Below are positions 9,201-17,585 of a DNA stretch of 64,000 bases, piece by piece. Position 1 is the stretch's first letter. Each line of letters begins with the position of its first letter. Both the position numbers and the translations under genes were made by a program. The notes under the pieces are model-generated. The model did not search any database. It was not told where the DNA came from and saw only the letters and a list, made by a program, of their open reading frames with translations. The DNA lies in contig NZ_JBFAZX010000033.1 in NCBI RefSeq assembly GCF_040689395.1, positions 11,027 through 75,026 on the forward strand, in the 5' to 3' direction. Origin of the DNA: Dactylosporangium sp040689395. Lineage in GTDB: Bacteria > Actinomycetota > Actinomycetes > Mycobacteriales > Micromonosporaceae.

Positions 9201-9786
9201 CGCCGCCGCTGCCGAAACTGGCGACGGCGAGGCGCTCCACCCGGTCGTAGGCGGCGGTGAGCTCGGCTGGTGTGTGGCATGCCTGCATGCCGATGCCGCC
9301 ACCGCCGCCGGTCGCCTTGACCATCACCGGGTAGCCGATCCGGCCGGCGGCGGCGAGAGCCTCGTCGAGGCCGGACAGCAGACCGGTGCCCTCGATCATC
9401 GGTACGCCCGCCGCGTGGGCCAGCTCACGCGCGGTGTGCTTGGCGCCGAACGCGGTGAGCTGGGCGGGTGTCGGCCCGACGAAGGCGAGCCCGGCCGCTT
9501 CCACGGCGGCGGCGAAGGCGGCGTCCTCGGAGAGGAATCCGTAACCGGGGTGCACGGCACCGGCGCCGGTGGACAGCGCCGCGTCGAGAACGCGGTCCAC
9601 CAGCAGGTAGCTCTGCCGGGCCGGGGCCGGCCCAAGCCGTACGGCCTGGTCGGCCAGGCGGACGTGCGGGGCGCCGCGGTCCGGGTCGGAGAAGACCGCG
9701 ACCGTCTTGAGGCCGAGCCTGGCGGCGGTGCGGATGACGCGGCAGGCGATCTCGCCGCGGTTGGCGACCAGCAGGGTGTCGAACAC
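6292..9786 (-). CDS. Urea/guanidine carboxylase, biotin-dependent
   Basis: 1164 aa multidomain enzyme: biotin carboxylase (about 1-450, starting VFDTLLVANRGEIACRV), KipA/AHS2-like domain (from PRIVVERAGTLTAVQDWPGRT), KipI/AHS1-like domain (IEYGPMTLDLGLRMRAHAL), and a C-terminal biotinyl domain with K1130 in EAMKLES. It carboxylates urea or guanidine with ATP and bicarbonate. I choose GTG 9786, because GGGGAG lies 7-8 bases upstream and the N-terminus matches the family; a TTG at 9807 is possible but weaker. Flanked by two DUF1989 genes, a context now linked to guanidine as the true substrate; the sequence alone does not settle which. Confidence 0.93.
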   Translation of the reverse strand: MFDTLLVANRGEIACRVIRTAARLGLKTVAVFSDPDRGAPHVRLADQAVRLGPAPARQSYLLVDRVLDAALSTGAGAVHPGYGFLSEDAAFAAAVEAAGLAFVGPTPAQLTAFGAKHTARELAHAAGVPMIEGTGLLSGLDEALAAAGRIGYPVMVKATGGGGGIGMQACHTPAELTAAYDRVERLAVASFGSGGVFLERFVRRARHVEVQVFGDGHGRVVALGDRDCSLQRRNQKVIEEAPAPGLSDAVRERLHTSAAALCASVSYRSAGTVEFVYDAEREQASFLEVNARLQVEHPVTEEVLGVDLVEWMLRLAQGDDTVLDTPRQGGAGAAVEARVYAEDPTQDHRPSAGLITNVEFPAGVRVDGWVEAGTEVSTAYDPMLAKVIATGATRDEAFANLSTALRATRVDGIETNLGLLRAATGHGDVLAARHATATLTGVHDMEPRIVVERAGTLTAVQDWPGRTGLWEVGVPPSGPMDDLSFRLGNKALGNPEGAPGLECTVDGPALRCTADTTVCITGAAMPVTVDGVPVPRWEPVRVPAGSVLDVGRAIGGGLRTYVLFAGGLDVPTYLGSAATFTLGQFGGHGGRTLRLGDVLRTAAPTGAAAAAVPVAQRPVIGCDWRLRATEGPHAAPEFFTREDIDAFYAAQWQVHFNSARTGVRLIGPKPRWARTDGGEAGLHPSNIHDTPYSVGAVDFTGDVPILLGPDGPSLGGFVCPATVITADRWKLGQLAPGDTVRFVPVCDLDFTPLPRPADDGILARDEDVTYRRCGDDNLLIEYGPMTLDLGLRMRAHALMDRLRAEGLGGVVDLTPGIRSLQVHVDPARLPVRKLLGLVRALQADLPATRDLVVPSRTVYLPLSWDDPATREAIARYINGVRDDAPWCPWNIEFIRRVNGLASVDDVYRTVYDASYLVLGLGDVYLGAPVATPLDPRHRLVTTKYNPARTWTPENAVGIGGAYLCIYGMEGPGGYQFVGRTVQVWSRWQRETGDPWLLRHFDRIQWYPVGAEELLDLRADVAAGRHRLRIDDGTFRLAEHEAFLVENAASIAAFRAKQAAAFGAEREAWAAAGEFDPRPEPQAPPAAATVSVPDGGALVEAPFVASVWRVDVRPGDRVTAGQPLLALEAMKLESVVTAPRDGTVIDILVTPGTQVAPGSPLVVLA

Positions 9787-9790
9787 GCGG

Positions 9791-10429
9791 CTACTCCCCT
9801 GTGACAATCATGCGGACCGGCGTCGGGTCGAAGCCGTTGCACGGGTTGTTGATCTGCGGGCAGTTCGATATCAGGACCAGCACGTCCATCTCGGCTCGCA
9901 GCGCGACCCGCAGGCCGGGGGCGGAGATGCCGTCGACGATGCCGAGGCTGCCGTCCGGGTCGACCGGCACGTTCATGTACCAGTTGATGTTGCTGACCAG
10001 GTCCCGTTTGCCCAGGCCCCACCGGGCACCTTCGATGAGGAAGTTCTCCACGCAGGCGTGCTGGTGCTTGGTGTGCTGCCCGTAGCGCAGGGTGTTCGAC
10101 TCGCGGCTGCAGGCGCCGCCGACGGTGTCGTGCCGGCCCACCTCATCGCCGACGACGCGCATCAGCGCCCGGCCTTCGCTGGAGTGCAGCACGCTGCCGG
10201 TGGTCAGGAAGATGCCGCCCTGCGCGGCGATCGTGTCCGGCGCCGAATAGCGTTCGCTGGTGTCCTCGGCGTTGTAGAGCAGACAGTCGACGGCCTGGTT
10301 GCCGTACAGGTCCACGATGGTCAGGACCTGGCCGCGGCGCACGATCGCCGACCAGGGCGCGCGGGCGGCGACGGTCTCGTCGAGCACGATCCGGCCGGCG
10401 ACCAGCGCCGGTGTCGCGGTGGCGGTCAT
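9791..10429 (-). CDS. DUF1989 protein UAAP2 / carboxyguanidine deiminase subunit
   Basis: 212 aa, DUF1989 ('urea amidolyase associated protein 2'). Conserved features: DLYGNQAVDCLLYNAEDTSE, the Cys-containing GGACSRESNTLRYG motif, and CPQINNPCNGFDPTPV. Related proteins act as heteromeric carboxyguanidine deiminases, turning carboxyguanidine into allophanate between the carboxylase and the hydrolase. Its ATG at 10429 overlaps the stop of the upstream paralogue (ATGA). Its own stop ends 4 bp before the carboxylase GTG. The family is certain; the deiminase role is by analogy. Confidence 0.9.
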   Translation of the reverse strand: MTATATPALVAGRIVLDETVAARAPWSAIVRRGQVLTIVDLYGNQAVDCLLYNAEDTSERYSAPDTIAAQGGIFLTTGSVLHSSEGRALMRVVGDEVGRHDTVGGACSRESNTLRYGQHTKHQHACVENFLIEGARWGLGKRDLVSNINWYMNVPVDPDGSLGIVDGISAPGLRVALRAEMDVLVLISNCPQINNPCNGFDPTPVRMIVTGE

Positions 10430-11223
10430 GCGATCCCCCGGGCGGTGAGGTAGTCCGCGGTGTTGAGCAGCGCGCGCTCGCCTTCCGGTGTCCGCGACCA
10501 CAGGGCGTCGGTCGGCGCGGTGGGCAGGCCGGGCCGGGCCTCGATGCGTACGGGTGTGCAGGTGTACGCCTCGCGCGGATCGAGCGGGTGCGGCACGTTG
10601 GCCAGCAGCACGATCAGCGGCATCTCCGCGCGCAGCTGCACGATCGCCCCGGCCCCGGCCGACCCGAGCCAGGTGCACGCGCCGTCGTCGCCGACGCGGA
10701 TCCCCTGGAAGAACGAGATGCACGGCGGCAGGTCCCGGCGGGTCAGGCCGTGTTTGGCGGCGGCCAGGGTGAACAGCTCCCGCCCGGCCGGTGTCGGGCC
10801 GTGCGGCGAGCCGTCGCCGTACCGGTCGGTGTTGCTGGTGAGTGTGGAGGTACCGCAGAAGGTGTCCGAGCGGTCCTGGGCGCCTGCCGTCACCGCGGCG
10901 AGGACGCGCCCCTGGTCGGAGAGCAGCAGGTGGCCCTCGCCGATGTACGCCTGCCACAGGACTTTGACGGTGTCGGCGACGTTGAGGCGCTCCCACGGCT
11001 CGTCGGCGTTGAACAGCAGCACCGACACGCAGGCGTCGCCGTACAGGTCGGTCAGGCGCAGTGTGGTGCCGCGGGCCAGCCGTTTGCCGGCGTAGCCGCC
11101 ACCCGGGACGGTCTCGGCCCAGCTGAGGCCGTCACCGGCCGGGATGGTGGGCATGCACTCCACCACCGTGCCGCCCTGGGCGCGGGCGTGTTCACGCGCG
11201 CCGGCGGTGGTGGCGGTGCTCAC
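10426..11223 (-). CDS. DUF1989 protein UAAP1 / carboxyguanidine deiminase subunit
   Basis: 265 aa paralogue of the next gene, DUF1989 type 1. It has DLYGDACVSVLLFNADEPWE and the motif FCGTSTLTSNTDRYGDG, in which the Cys and the SN-RYG pattern match the smaller subunit. The two probably form one complex. Start is GTG at 11223, overlapping the permease stop (GTGA). Context and family place it in guanidine (or urea) nitrogen assimilation. Confidence 0.9.
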   Translation of the reverse strand: MSTATTAGAREHARAQGGTVVECMPTIPAGDGLSWAETVPGGGYAGKRLARGTTLRLTDLYGDACVSVLLFNADEPWERLNVADTVKVLWQAYIGEGHLLLSDQGRVLAAVTAGAQDRSDTFCGTSTLTSNTDRYGDGSPHGPTPAGRELFTLAAAKHGLTRRDLPPCISFFQGIRVGDDGACTWLGSAGAGAIVQLRAEMPLIVLLANVPHPLDPREAYTCTPVRIEARPGLPTAPTDALWSRTPEGERALLNTADYLTARGIA

Positions 11224-12809
11224 GCGGTCTCCCCCGCGGCGACAGGCGCGGTCACGGGCGCGGCGAAGTCCAGCCGCGGGTGCAGGGCCGCGACCCGGGT
11301 GCGATGGCGCAGGTAGGCCACGGCTCCGGCGAGCAGGGTGGCGCCGACGAACAGCAGCGAGAAGTAGTGCAGGTACCAGTGGGTGCCGGCCGGGTCGTAG
11401 ACCTCCTGCCGGGGCCAGCCCAGGTTGAGGATCATGCCGATGCCGTAGAGCACGGCCACGGCGTTGACGACGGTGCCGAACCGGCCGAGGGAGAACAGTT
11501 TGCCGCCGCGTTCGGTGGCGGCGACGCCCTCGCTGTGCGGCCAGCCTCGGCGACGCCGGATCAGCAACGGGACCGTGACCAGGGCGTAGGCGATGTAGAG
11601 CAGGACGATGCAGACGCTGGTCAGGGCGGTGAACAGGGCGGCCTGGCCGATGTTGACCAGCAGGACCGCGGCCGCGCCGACACCGACGACGATCGCCGGC
11701 AGCGCCGGCGTACCGGTGCGCGGGTTGACCTTGCTGAGCGCGCCGGAGAACGGCAGGACACCGTCGCGCGCCATCGAGAAGATCATCCGGCTGCCGGCAG
11801 TCTGGATCGCCAGGGTGCAGACCGCGACGGCGATCGCCACGTCGACCAGCAGGATCCGGCCGCCGGTCTGGCCGAGACGGCTCGTCAGCACGTACGGCAG
11901 GCCTTCGGTGGCCAGCCGGCCATCGGTCAGGCTCGGCGCGGCCATCAGCGCGACCAGCAGCATGAGGCCGCCGCCGATACCGGAGGCGGCCAGCGCCCGC
12001 AGGATCGTCCGCGGCGCGACGTGCCGCGGGTCGCGAGTCTCCTCGCTGAGCTCGCCGGCGCTATCGAAACCGACCACCACGTACGCGGCCATCAACGCCG
12101 ACACCAGGAACGGGCCGACGTAGGACAGGCCGCTGCCCAGACCGCCGGTGTCGAAGACCACGCCCGGTCCCCGCTCGACGTTGAACAGCAACAGGATCAC
12201 GACGGCCGCGACACCGATGATCTCGAGGGTCACACCGGTGCTGTTGACGATCGCCATGAGCCGCACGCCGCTGACGTTCACCAACGTGGTCAACGCGATC
12301 AGGATGGAGCCGAGGACGACGGCGTTGGTGGCACCGCTGGTGGAGGTGAGCGCGGGATCGCCGCCGACGAGCTGGAAGCCGGACCAGATCTGCGGAAGCA
12401 CCACCTGCAGGGCGATCGCGGCGGCGGCGACCGTGACGATCTGCGCGACGATCATGACCCAGCCGGCGAACCAGCCGATCGTGGCGTTCGACAACCGCCG
12501 CGACCACTGGTAGATGCAGCCGGAGAGCGGGTAGCGGGCGGCGAGCTCGGCGAAGTTGAGCGCCACCATGAACTGGCCGGCGAAGACCAGTGGCCAGGTC
12601 CAGAAGAAGGCCGGGCCGCCGAACGAGAACCCGAAGGCGAAGAGCTGGAAGACCGTCGTGAGGATCGACACGAAGGAGAAGCCGGCGGCGAACGACGCGT
12701 AACTGCCGATGCTCCGGCGCAGTTTGGGCTCGTAGCCGAAACCACGCAGGTCCACGGCATCAGCTCGGTCGCCCGCCGGCGGTGTCGCCAGGGTGGGGGT
12801 AGTGGACAA
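11220..12809 (-). CDS. APC-family amine/amino-acid permease of the carboxylase operon
   Basis: 529 aa integral membrane transporter, APC superfamily, with about 12 hydrophobic segments (for example GFSFVSILTTVFQLFAFGFS near the N-terminus). It resembles the permeases found next to urea carboxylase genes. First gene of a five-gene operon with coupled stops and starts, so it likely imports the substrate (guanidine, urea or a related amine). Upstream lie a strong GC hairpin and a short palindrome facing a divergent TetR gene. Confidence 0.88.
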   Translation of the reverse strand: MSTTPTLATPPAGDRADAVDLRGFGYEPKLRRSIGSYASFAAGFSFVSILTTVFQLFAFGFSFGGPAFFWTWPLVFAGQFMVALNFAELAARYPLSGCIYQWSRRLSNATIGWFAGWVMIVAQIVTVAAAAIALQVVLPQIWSGFQLVGGDPALTSTSGATNAVVLGSILIALTTLVNVSGVRLMAIVNSTGVTLEIIGVAAVVILLLFNVERGPGVVFDTGGLGSGLSYVGPFLVSALMAAYVVVGFDSAGELSEETRDPRHVAPRTILRALAASGIGGGLMLLVALMAAPSLTDGRLATEGLPYVLTSRLGQTGGRILLVDVAIAVAVCTLAIQTAGSRMIFSMARDGVLPFSGALSKVNPRTGTPALPAIVVGVGAAAVLLVNIGQAALFTALTSVCIVLLYIAYALVTVPLLIRRRRGWPHSEGVAATERGGKLFSLGRFGTVVNAVAVLYGIGMILNLGWPRQEVYDPAGTHWYLHYFSLLFVGATLLAGAVAYLRHRTRVAALHPRLDFAAPVTAPVAAGETA

Positions 12810-12829
12810 GACCGCCTCCTCGATGCAGG

Positions 12830-12859
12830 CGGCGGCGGGTGCTGGCCGACCCGCCGCCG
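12830..12859 (-). promoter_or_regulatory. Leader hairpin upstream of the permease operon
   Basis: Perfect 11-bp stem (CGGCGGCGGGT with ACCCGCCGCCG) and an 8-base loop, ending 20 bp before the permease start in the 5' leader. It lacks a U-tract, so a classic terminator is unlikely; an mRNA leader control element is possible. I could not match it to a guanidine riboswitch. Confidence 0.45.
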
Positions 12860-12864
12860 AATAC

Positions 12865-12878
12865 CTGTCGGGTGACAG
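12865..12878. promoter_or_regulatory. Candidate TetR operator CTGTCGGGTGACAG
   Basis: Perfect 5-bp arms (CTGTC/GACAG) around 4 bp in the divergent region between the permease operon and the TetR gene. Short palindromes of this kind are typical of TetR operators. The assignment to the neighbouring regulator is inference. Confidence 0.4.
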
Positions 12879-12999
12879 ATTTGCCGGTGTGAGATCGACG
12901 GTCGTTTCCCGGCCGTAAACCTTCGATTGCCGGATGTGTCGGCGCGGTTACGTCGCAGCCGGATCGACCGGGGCATCGACCGCGTGCGACGATGCTGGC

Positions 13000-13614
13000 G
13001 TGAGCTCCGCGCCTTCAGTCGGTCGTCCCCGCTCCGGAGCTCGGCGCCTGCCTGTGGGTACGGCGCGGGAAGAGATCCTCGACGCCGCGGCCGAGCTGTT
13101 CGCCGAACGGGGATACGCCGCCACGTCGACCCGCATGATCGCCGAGATGGTCGGGGTGCGGCAGGCGTCGCTGTACTACCATTTCAGCACCAAGGAGCAG
13201 ATCCTCGCCGAACTGCTCGAGTCCACCGTCGGCCCGTCCCTGGCCTACGCCGAGCGACTGGCCCAGGAGGCGCTGAGCCCCGCCGACGCCCTGCAGGCGC
13301 TCGTCCGGTACGACGTCGGGGTCCTGCTCGGCGCGCGCTGGAATGTCGGCATCCTCTACGCCCTGCCCGAGATCGCGACCGAACCGTTCACCCGCTTCCG
13401 CGCCGACCGCGAGCAGCTCAGGGCCGCCTACCGCCGCCTGGTCGCCGCCGTCGCCGGCGCCTCTTCGCCGGACGCTGACGTGACCGGCGACCTGGTCTTC
13501 GGCATGGTGGAGAGCGTCATCGGCATGCGCCGCGACCTGCCGGCACTGCCACCGCCGGACCGGCTCCAACAGACGGTGGCCGCGGCGGCGTTACGCCTCG
13601 CCATCGCCCCGTGA
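13000..13614 (+). CDS. TetR family regulator, divergent from the guanidine/urea operon
   Basis: 204 aa. N-terminal HTH of TetR type (TAREEILDAAAELFAERGYAATSTRMIAEMVGVRQASLYYHF), then an all-helical ligand domain. GTG at 13000 gives a usual N-terminal length; an in-frame start at 12934 adds 22 residues without family support. Divergent position suggests that it controls the permease-carboxylase operon. Ligand unknown. Confidence 0.85.
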   Translation: MSSAPSVGRPRSGARRLPVGTAREEILDAAAELFAERGYAATSTRMIAEMVGVRQASLYYHFSTKEQILAELLESTVGPSLAYAERLAQEALSPADALQALVRYDVGVLLGARWNVGILYALPEIATEPFTRFRADREQLRAAYRRLVAAVAGASSPDADVTGDLVFGMVESVIGMRRDLPALPPPDRLQQTVAAAALRLAIAP

Positions 13615-13708
13615 GCCGGGCCGGATCGACGCAACGGGCGTGAACCTTCGGCGGGGTTGTGGCCGTCGGTTACGATGCGGGGCTCTGCTGGCGAACAGGA
13701 GATCGTCG

Positions 13709-15511
13709 ATGGGCGTTGTCGCCGGGCCACGTGCGCGAATGCCGCTGGTGATTGCGGTGATCGTCGGTCTGATAGGCGTCGTGGTGACGTACGTGGTGCT
13801 CCGTCGCGACCCCGGGGAGGCGGGCGCCGGCAAGCGATCCGGCTGTGAACCCATCGAGGTCAGTTCGTCGACCGAGAAGGCCGACCTGATGATCGAGTTG
13901 GCCCGCCGGTACAACGCCTCCGACAGGCTGTACGGCGGCAAACGGTGCGCGTCGGTGACCGTGCACCGGCTCACGTCCGGCGCGGCGGCGGAGGCGCTTA
14001 GCTCCGGCTGGGATGAACAGCGCGACGGTGGGCCGGCACCGCAGGTGTGGACGCCCACCGCATCGTTGTGGCTCCAGCTGGCCCGCCACCGGGAGACCAC
14101 CGGCGGCAAGCAGGTGGTGCCGGCGGCCGGCACGCAGATGCCGTCGATCGCGCAGAGCCCGCTGGTCATCTCGATGCCGAAGCCGATGGCCGAGGCGTTC
14201 GGCTGGCCGAATCGCGGGTTCGGGTGGAGTGACGTGCTGGCGCTGGCGTCCGATCCGCAGGGGTGGGGCCGGTACGGCCATCCCGAGTGGGGCCGCTTCT
14301 CTTTCGGCAAGGACAACCCGCACCGGTCCACGTCCGGCCTGGCCGCGACGGTGGCCACGTACTACGCGGCGACCGGCCTGTCCCGCGAACTGACGGCGGC
14401 CGATCTCACCCAGCCCAATGTGATCAACTTCGTTCGCGGGGTCGAGGCCGGCGTCCTGCACTACACCGACGACGCGGTGAAGTTCCTCGCCAACCTGGCC
14501 GAAGCCGACGCCAAGGGCGCCGCGATGTCGTACGTGAGCGCCGTCGTGCATCAGGAGCAGCTCACCTACCTCTACAACAAGGGCAACACCACCGGCGACC
14601 CGAAGGTGAAAGGCACGGCACCCACGGTGCCGCTCGTGCCGATGGTGCCGCGGGACGGCACGCTGATGCTCGACCACCCGTACGTGGTGCTGCCTTCGGC
14701 CAGTGACGCACAACGGGAAGCGGCCGCGGATTTCCTCGCGTTCCTGCAGCAACCAGCCCAGCAGGCCGAGTTCGCGGCGATGGGCTTCCGCGACCACCAG
14801 GGCAACGCCGGCACCGAATTGGCGAAGACCCTGCGGATCCCGGCCGGGCAGAAGCTCAGCCTGATCCAGTCACCCGTCGGAGAGGTCCTGGACAAGATCC
14901 TCGCCGGCTGGGACGACCTGCGGAAGAAGGCGAGAGTGCTGCTCGTCCTCGACGTCTCGGGCTCGATGAAGGAGAAGGCGGCCGGTGACGTCAGCAAGCT
15001 GGAAGCCGCGAAGAACGCGGCAATCGCGAGCCTCGACCTGCTGCATCCCGACGACGAGGTGGCACTGTGGACGTTCTCGGGGCAGCGACCGAACGGTGCG
15101 CAGCCCTACACCGAGCGGCTGCCGATGTCGCGCATCCGTGACGCGAAGCAGCAACTCACCGGCATCATCCGGGCGCTGAGCGCCGATGGCGGCACGGCCT
15201 TGTACCACACGACCCGGGCCGCCGACCGGTACATGCGGGAACGGCTGGACGCCGACCGCATCAACGCGGTCGTGCTGCTCACCGATGGGTACAACGAGTA
15301 TTCGGCCGACAACGACCAGGCGAAACTGCTCCGCGACCTGGACGGGTCACGCCTGGAGAACTCGGTTCGCATCTTCGGTATCGCCTTCGGTGAGGAGGCC
15401 GACCTGGACACGCTCGAACAGATCGCGAAGGTGTCGCGGGCAGCCGCCTACGACGCGCACGACCCGGCCAGCGTCGACAAGGTGTTCAGCTCGGTGTTGA
15501 GTAATTTCTAG
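13709..15511 (+). CDS. Membrane-anchored solute-binding/von Willebrand A domain protein
   Basis: 600 aa. One N-terminal transmembrane helix (about 10-30, MPLVIAVIVGLIGVVVTYVV), then a periplasmic-binding-like region (about 45-390), then a VWA domain with a complete MIDAS start, DVSGS at 415-419, and later TDGYNEY. ATG at 13709 is preceded by AGGAG at good spacing; an upstream in-frame ATG (13640) lacks one. Such SBP-VWA proteins are common in actinomycetes and their substrate is not known. The Hsp70-like gene converges on it from the other side. Confidence 0.85.
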   Translation: MGVVAGPRARMPLVIAVIVGLIGVVVTYVVLRRDPGEAGAGKRSGCEPIEVSSSTEKADLMIELARRYNASDRLYGGKRCASVTVHRLTSGAAAEALSSGWDEQRDGGPAPQVWTPTASLWLQLARHRETTGGKQVVPAAGTQMPSIAQSPLVISMPKPMAEAFGWPNRGFGWSDVLALASDPQGWGRYGHPEWGRFSFGKDNPHRSTSGLAATVATYYAATGLSRELTAADLTQPNVINFVRGVEAGVLHYTDDAVKFLANLAEADAKGAAMSYVSAVVHQEQLTYLYNKGNTTGDPKVKGTAPTVPLVPMVPRDGTLMLDHPYVVLPSASDAQREAAADFLAFLQQPAQQAEFAAMGFRDHQGNAGTELAKTLRIPAGQKLSLIQSPVGEVLDKILAGWDDLRKKARVLLVLDVSGSMKEKAAGDVSKLEAAKNAAIASLDLLHPDDEVALWTFSGQRPNGAQPYTERLPMSRIRDAKQQLTGIIRALSADGGTALYHTTRAADRYMRERLDADRINAVVLLTDGYNEYSADNDQAKLLRDLDGSRLENSVRIFGIAFGEEADLDTLEQIAKVSRAAAYDAHDPASVDKVFSSVLSNF

Positions 15512-15536
15512 CGGGCAACGGCCGGCAACCGCGTCT

Positions 15537-16964
15537 TCAGCGGTCGAACACGATACCGAGGGCCACCCGCACCGTGTGCACGATCACGGTGACCACGGCT
15601 CCCGCAGTCAGCACGGCCGCCGCGCTCGCATCGGCGAGGCCGCCCATCATGCCGCTCAGGGCACCGAGCAGCACGGCCGCTGCCACACTCCACGGATCGG
15701 TGAGGTGGCGGCGGATCGACCGCCCCCGCCCCGGTTCGACGGCCTCGTCGACGCGCGGCTCGTGGCCTGCCGTCGTCGTCGAGGCCGGCGATGGCTGCAT
15801 GACTCGCTGCGGCGAGCCCTGCGCAACGGTCTCCTCCGACTCGGCACCGGCGGGCAGCCTCATCGTGACACCGGTCGGCGTGCGTTCCTCGCACGCGTCG
15901 AGCAGGATCAGTGAACCCTCCGCCACCACGAGCTCGGGCTGCTCCAGAACCGTCGGCGGCATCCCGAACGCGCGGTGCAGCAGCGTCGCAACGAGTGGGA
16001 CGCGGCTCGACCCGCCGACGAGGAAGATGCCGCCGACGTCTGACAGCCCGATGCCCGCGCTGCGCACCGCGGCTCGGGTGACCGCGACCGTCCGCGCGAT
16101 GACCGGTTCGGCGAGCTGCTCGAACTCGTCCCGGCTCACCGGAACGGTGTCGTCCAGGACCGGCAGGTGCACCAGCGTCTGCGAACGCCGGCTCAACGAC
16201 TCCTTGGCCAGCCGAACGTCCTCCCACAGCTGCCACCGGGCCCGACGGTCGGCGGCGGTGGCCGGTCGCCGCAACCGGTCCCAGGCGTCCGGGGCCCGCT
16301 GCGCGATCAGCCGGCCCAGGTGCTCCACCAACGCGGCGTCCAGGTCCAGGCCGCCCACCTCGGGCAGCCCTTCACTGGCCAGTACCGTCAGCGCTCCGGC
16401 GGGACCGCGCCGAACCACACCGGCGTCGAACGTGCCAGCCCCGAAGTCGTACACCACCGCGCACTGACCCTCGCCGACCCGGCCGGCCTGGCCGAGGAAG
16501 TAGGCGGCGGCAGCGATCGGCTCCGACACGAGTATCGGGCTCGGCAGGCCGGCACGGACGGCCGCAGCGGTCAACCGGCTCAACCGCGACGCGCCCCAGG
16601 TCTCCGGATGCGTGACCACGACACGATCCGGGAGCTGGCCGACGACCTGCCGCGCCTGCGACGCCACACGTCCCAGCACGGCGGCGACCAGGTCGACCAC
16701 GTCGGTCTCGTGGCCGCCGAGCAGGACGATCCCGTCTGCCATCCTTCGCTTCGGGTTGGGCTCGTACCGATCCGGATGCACCCGCGCCGACCGCACGGCT
16801 TCGCCACCGGACAACACGTCGCCGGGGCCTTCCAGGAGTACCGCCGACGGCAGCAGCGGTGACCCATCGAAGAGCAGGGAACGTGCTTCACCGTCGCCGC
16901 GACGCACCATGGCCACGGTGTTGAAGGTGCCGAAGTCAATCCCGAGCAGCACGCCGTGAGCCAT
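15537..16964 (-). CDS. Hsp70/DnaK-like ATPase with C-terminal membrane segments
   Basis: 475 aa. The actin-like ATPase fold is clear: GIDFGTFNTV phosphate-1 loop, VYDFGAGTFDAGV phosphate-2 loop, and GIFLVGGSSRVPLV adenosine motif. There is no DnaK substrate-binding domain; instead a Ser/Thr/Pro-rich linker leads to two hydrophobic segments (about 425-470), so the ATPase is likely tethered to the membrane. Actinomycetes often carry such short Hsp70 paralogues of unknown client. It converges with the VWA protein gene 26 bp away; the two may be functionally linked. Confidence 0.85.
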   Translation of the reverse strand: MAHGVLLGIDFGTFNTVAMVRRGDGEARSLLFDGSPLLPSAVLLEGPGDVLSGGEAVRSARVHPDRYEPNPKRRMADGIVLLGGHETDVVDLVAAVLGRVASQARQVVGQLPDRVVVTHPETWGASRLSRLTAAAVRAGLPSPILVSEPIAAAAYFLGQAGRVGEGQCAVVYDFGAGTFDAGVVRRGPAGALTVLASEGLPEVGGLDLDAALVEHLGRLIAQRAPDAWDRLRRPATAADRRARWQLWEDVRLAKESLSRRSQTLVHLPVLDDTVPVSRDEFEQLAEPVIARTVAVTRAAVRSAGIGLSDVGGIFLVGGSSRVPLVATLLHRAFGMPPTVLEQPELVVAEGSLILLDACEERTPTGVTMRLPAGAESEETVAQGSPQRVMQPSPASTTTAGHEPRVDEAVEPGRGRSIRRHLTDPWSVAAAVLLGALSGMMGGLADASAAAVLTAGAVVTVIVHTVRVALGIVFDR

Positions 16965-17096
16965 CGTTGCAGAGTACGCGGCCCCGCATTTCCGTCCCGC
17001 CTTGATCGGTGCGTCATGGTGACTCTTCGGCGGTCCCGCGATCCGCGCGCCCTCTCGAAGACGTCGCCCTCATGCTCATCGCGCGCCGCACAACAA

Positions 17097-17150
17097 GGTT
17101 GGCCACGCAGAGAAGCCCTGTACACCAGGAACTTCCCTGCGTGGCCTACC
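17097..17150. repeat. Long imperfect inverted repeat (54 bp)
   Basis: GGCCACGCAG at 17101 pairs with CTGCGTGGCC at 17137, extended inward by GAAG/CTTC after one mismatch and outward by three more pairs. The loop is about 16 bases. It lies in an 811-bp stretch without an intact gene (16965-17775), upstream of the Hsp70 gene. It could be a REP/MITE-like remnant. Confidence 0.5.
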
Positions 17151-17231
17151 CGACTATTCGCGACTAAGGTCGCTGAACATGCGAGTTGTGGTCAACGCTC
17201 TTTCTACTGTCTCGGCTGTGCCGTTGGCGCG

Positions 17232-17340
17232 TCAGATGGGCTTGGCCTTGGAGAGGTCCCAGCCGCTGGCGGCAGACAGCCAGACCTGCTGGGGGATGGC
17301 GAAGCGGCCACCGGCCTGGCCGGACCAGACCCACCCGCAC
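17232..17340 (-). pseudogene. 3' fragment of an unidentified protein gene
   Basis: The minus strand reads WVWSGQAGGRFAIPQQVWLS then AASGWDLSKAKPI and a stop at 17232-17234, which has the look of a genuine C-terminus. The similarity stops near 17340, where a fragment on the other strand begins. No start exists. The family is not recognised. Confidence 0.4.
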
Positions 17341-17585
17341 GACCGTCCAGGACGCCGCACGCAACGACAAGGCCATGCTCACCTACGCACGCTCACTGAC
17401 CGACGCCGGCGCCGAGGTCCGCACCGCACCGGTACTACCCCCACGCATGCTCATCGCGGACCGCGCCACGGCAATCGTGCCGATCGACCCGGCCGACACC
17501 AGAGCCGGCGCACTGGTCCTGACCGGCCGCGGCGTCGTCGCCGCACTGATAGCACTCTTCGAACAGGTCTGGACCACAGCCGTAC
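17340..17585 (+). pseudogene. Internal fragment of a LuxR/TrmB-type regulator
   Basis: The plus strand encodes VQDAARNDKAMLTYARSLTD, then AGAEVRTAPVLPPRMLIADR and IVPIDPADTRAGALVLTGRG, ending near FEQVWTTAVPLGS. This matches the ligand/effector segment that precedes the LuxR HTH in actinomycete TrmB/LuxR-like regulators. The N-terminal domain and the C-terminal HTH are both missing, so this is a non-functional relic. Confidence 0.6.

Noticed and set aside
12810..12999. Guanidine-I (ykkC) or mini-ykkC riboswitch ahead of the permease operon
   Set aside because: I looked for the conserved ykkC core and paired ACGR hairpin loops on the transcribed strand and did not find them; only a plain GC hairpin is present.
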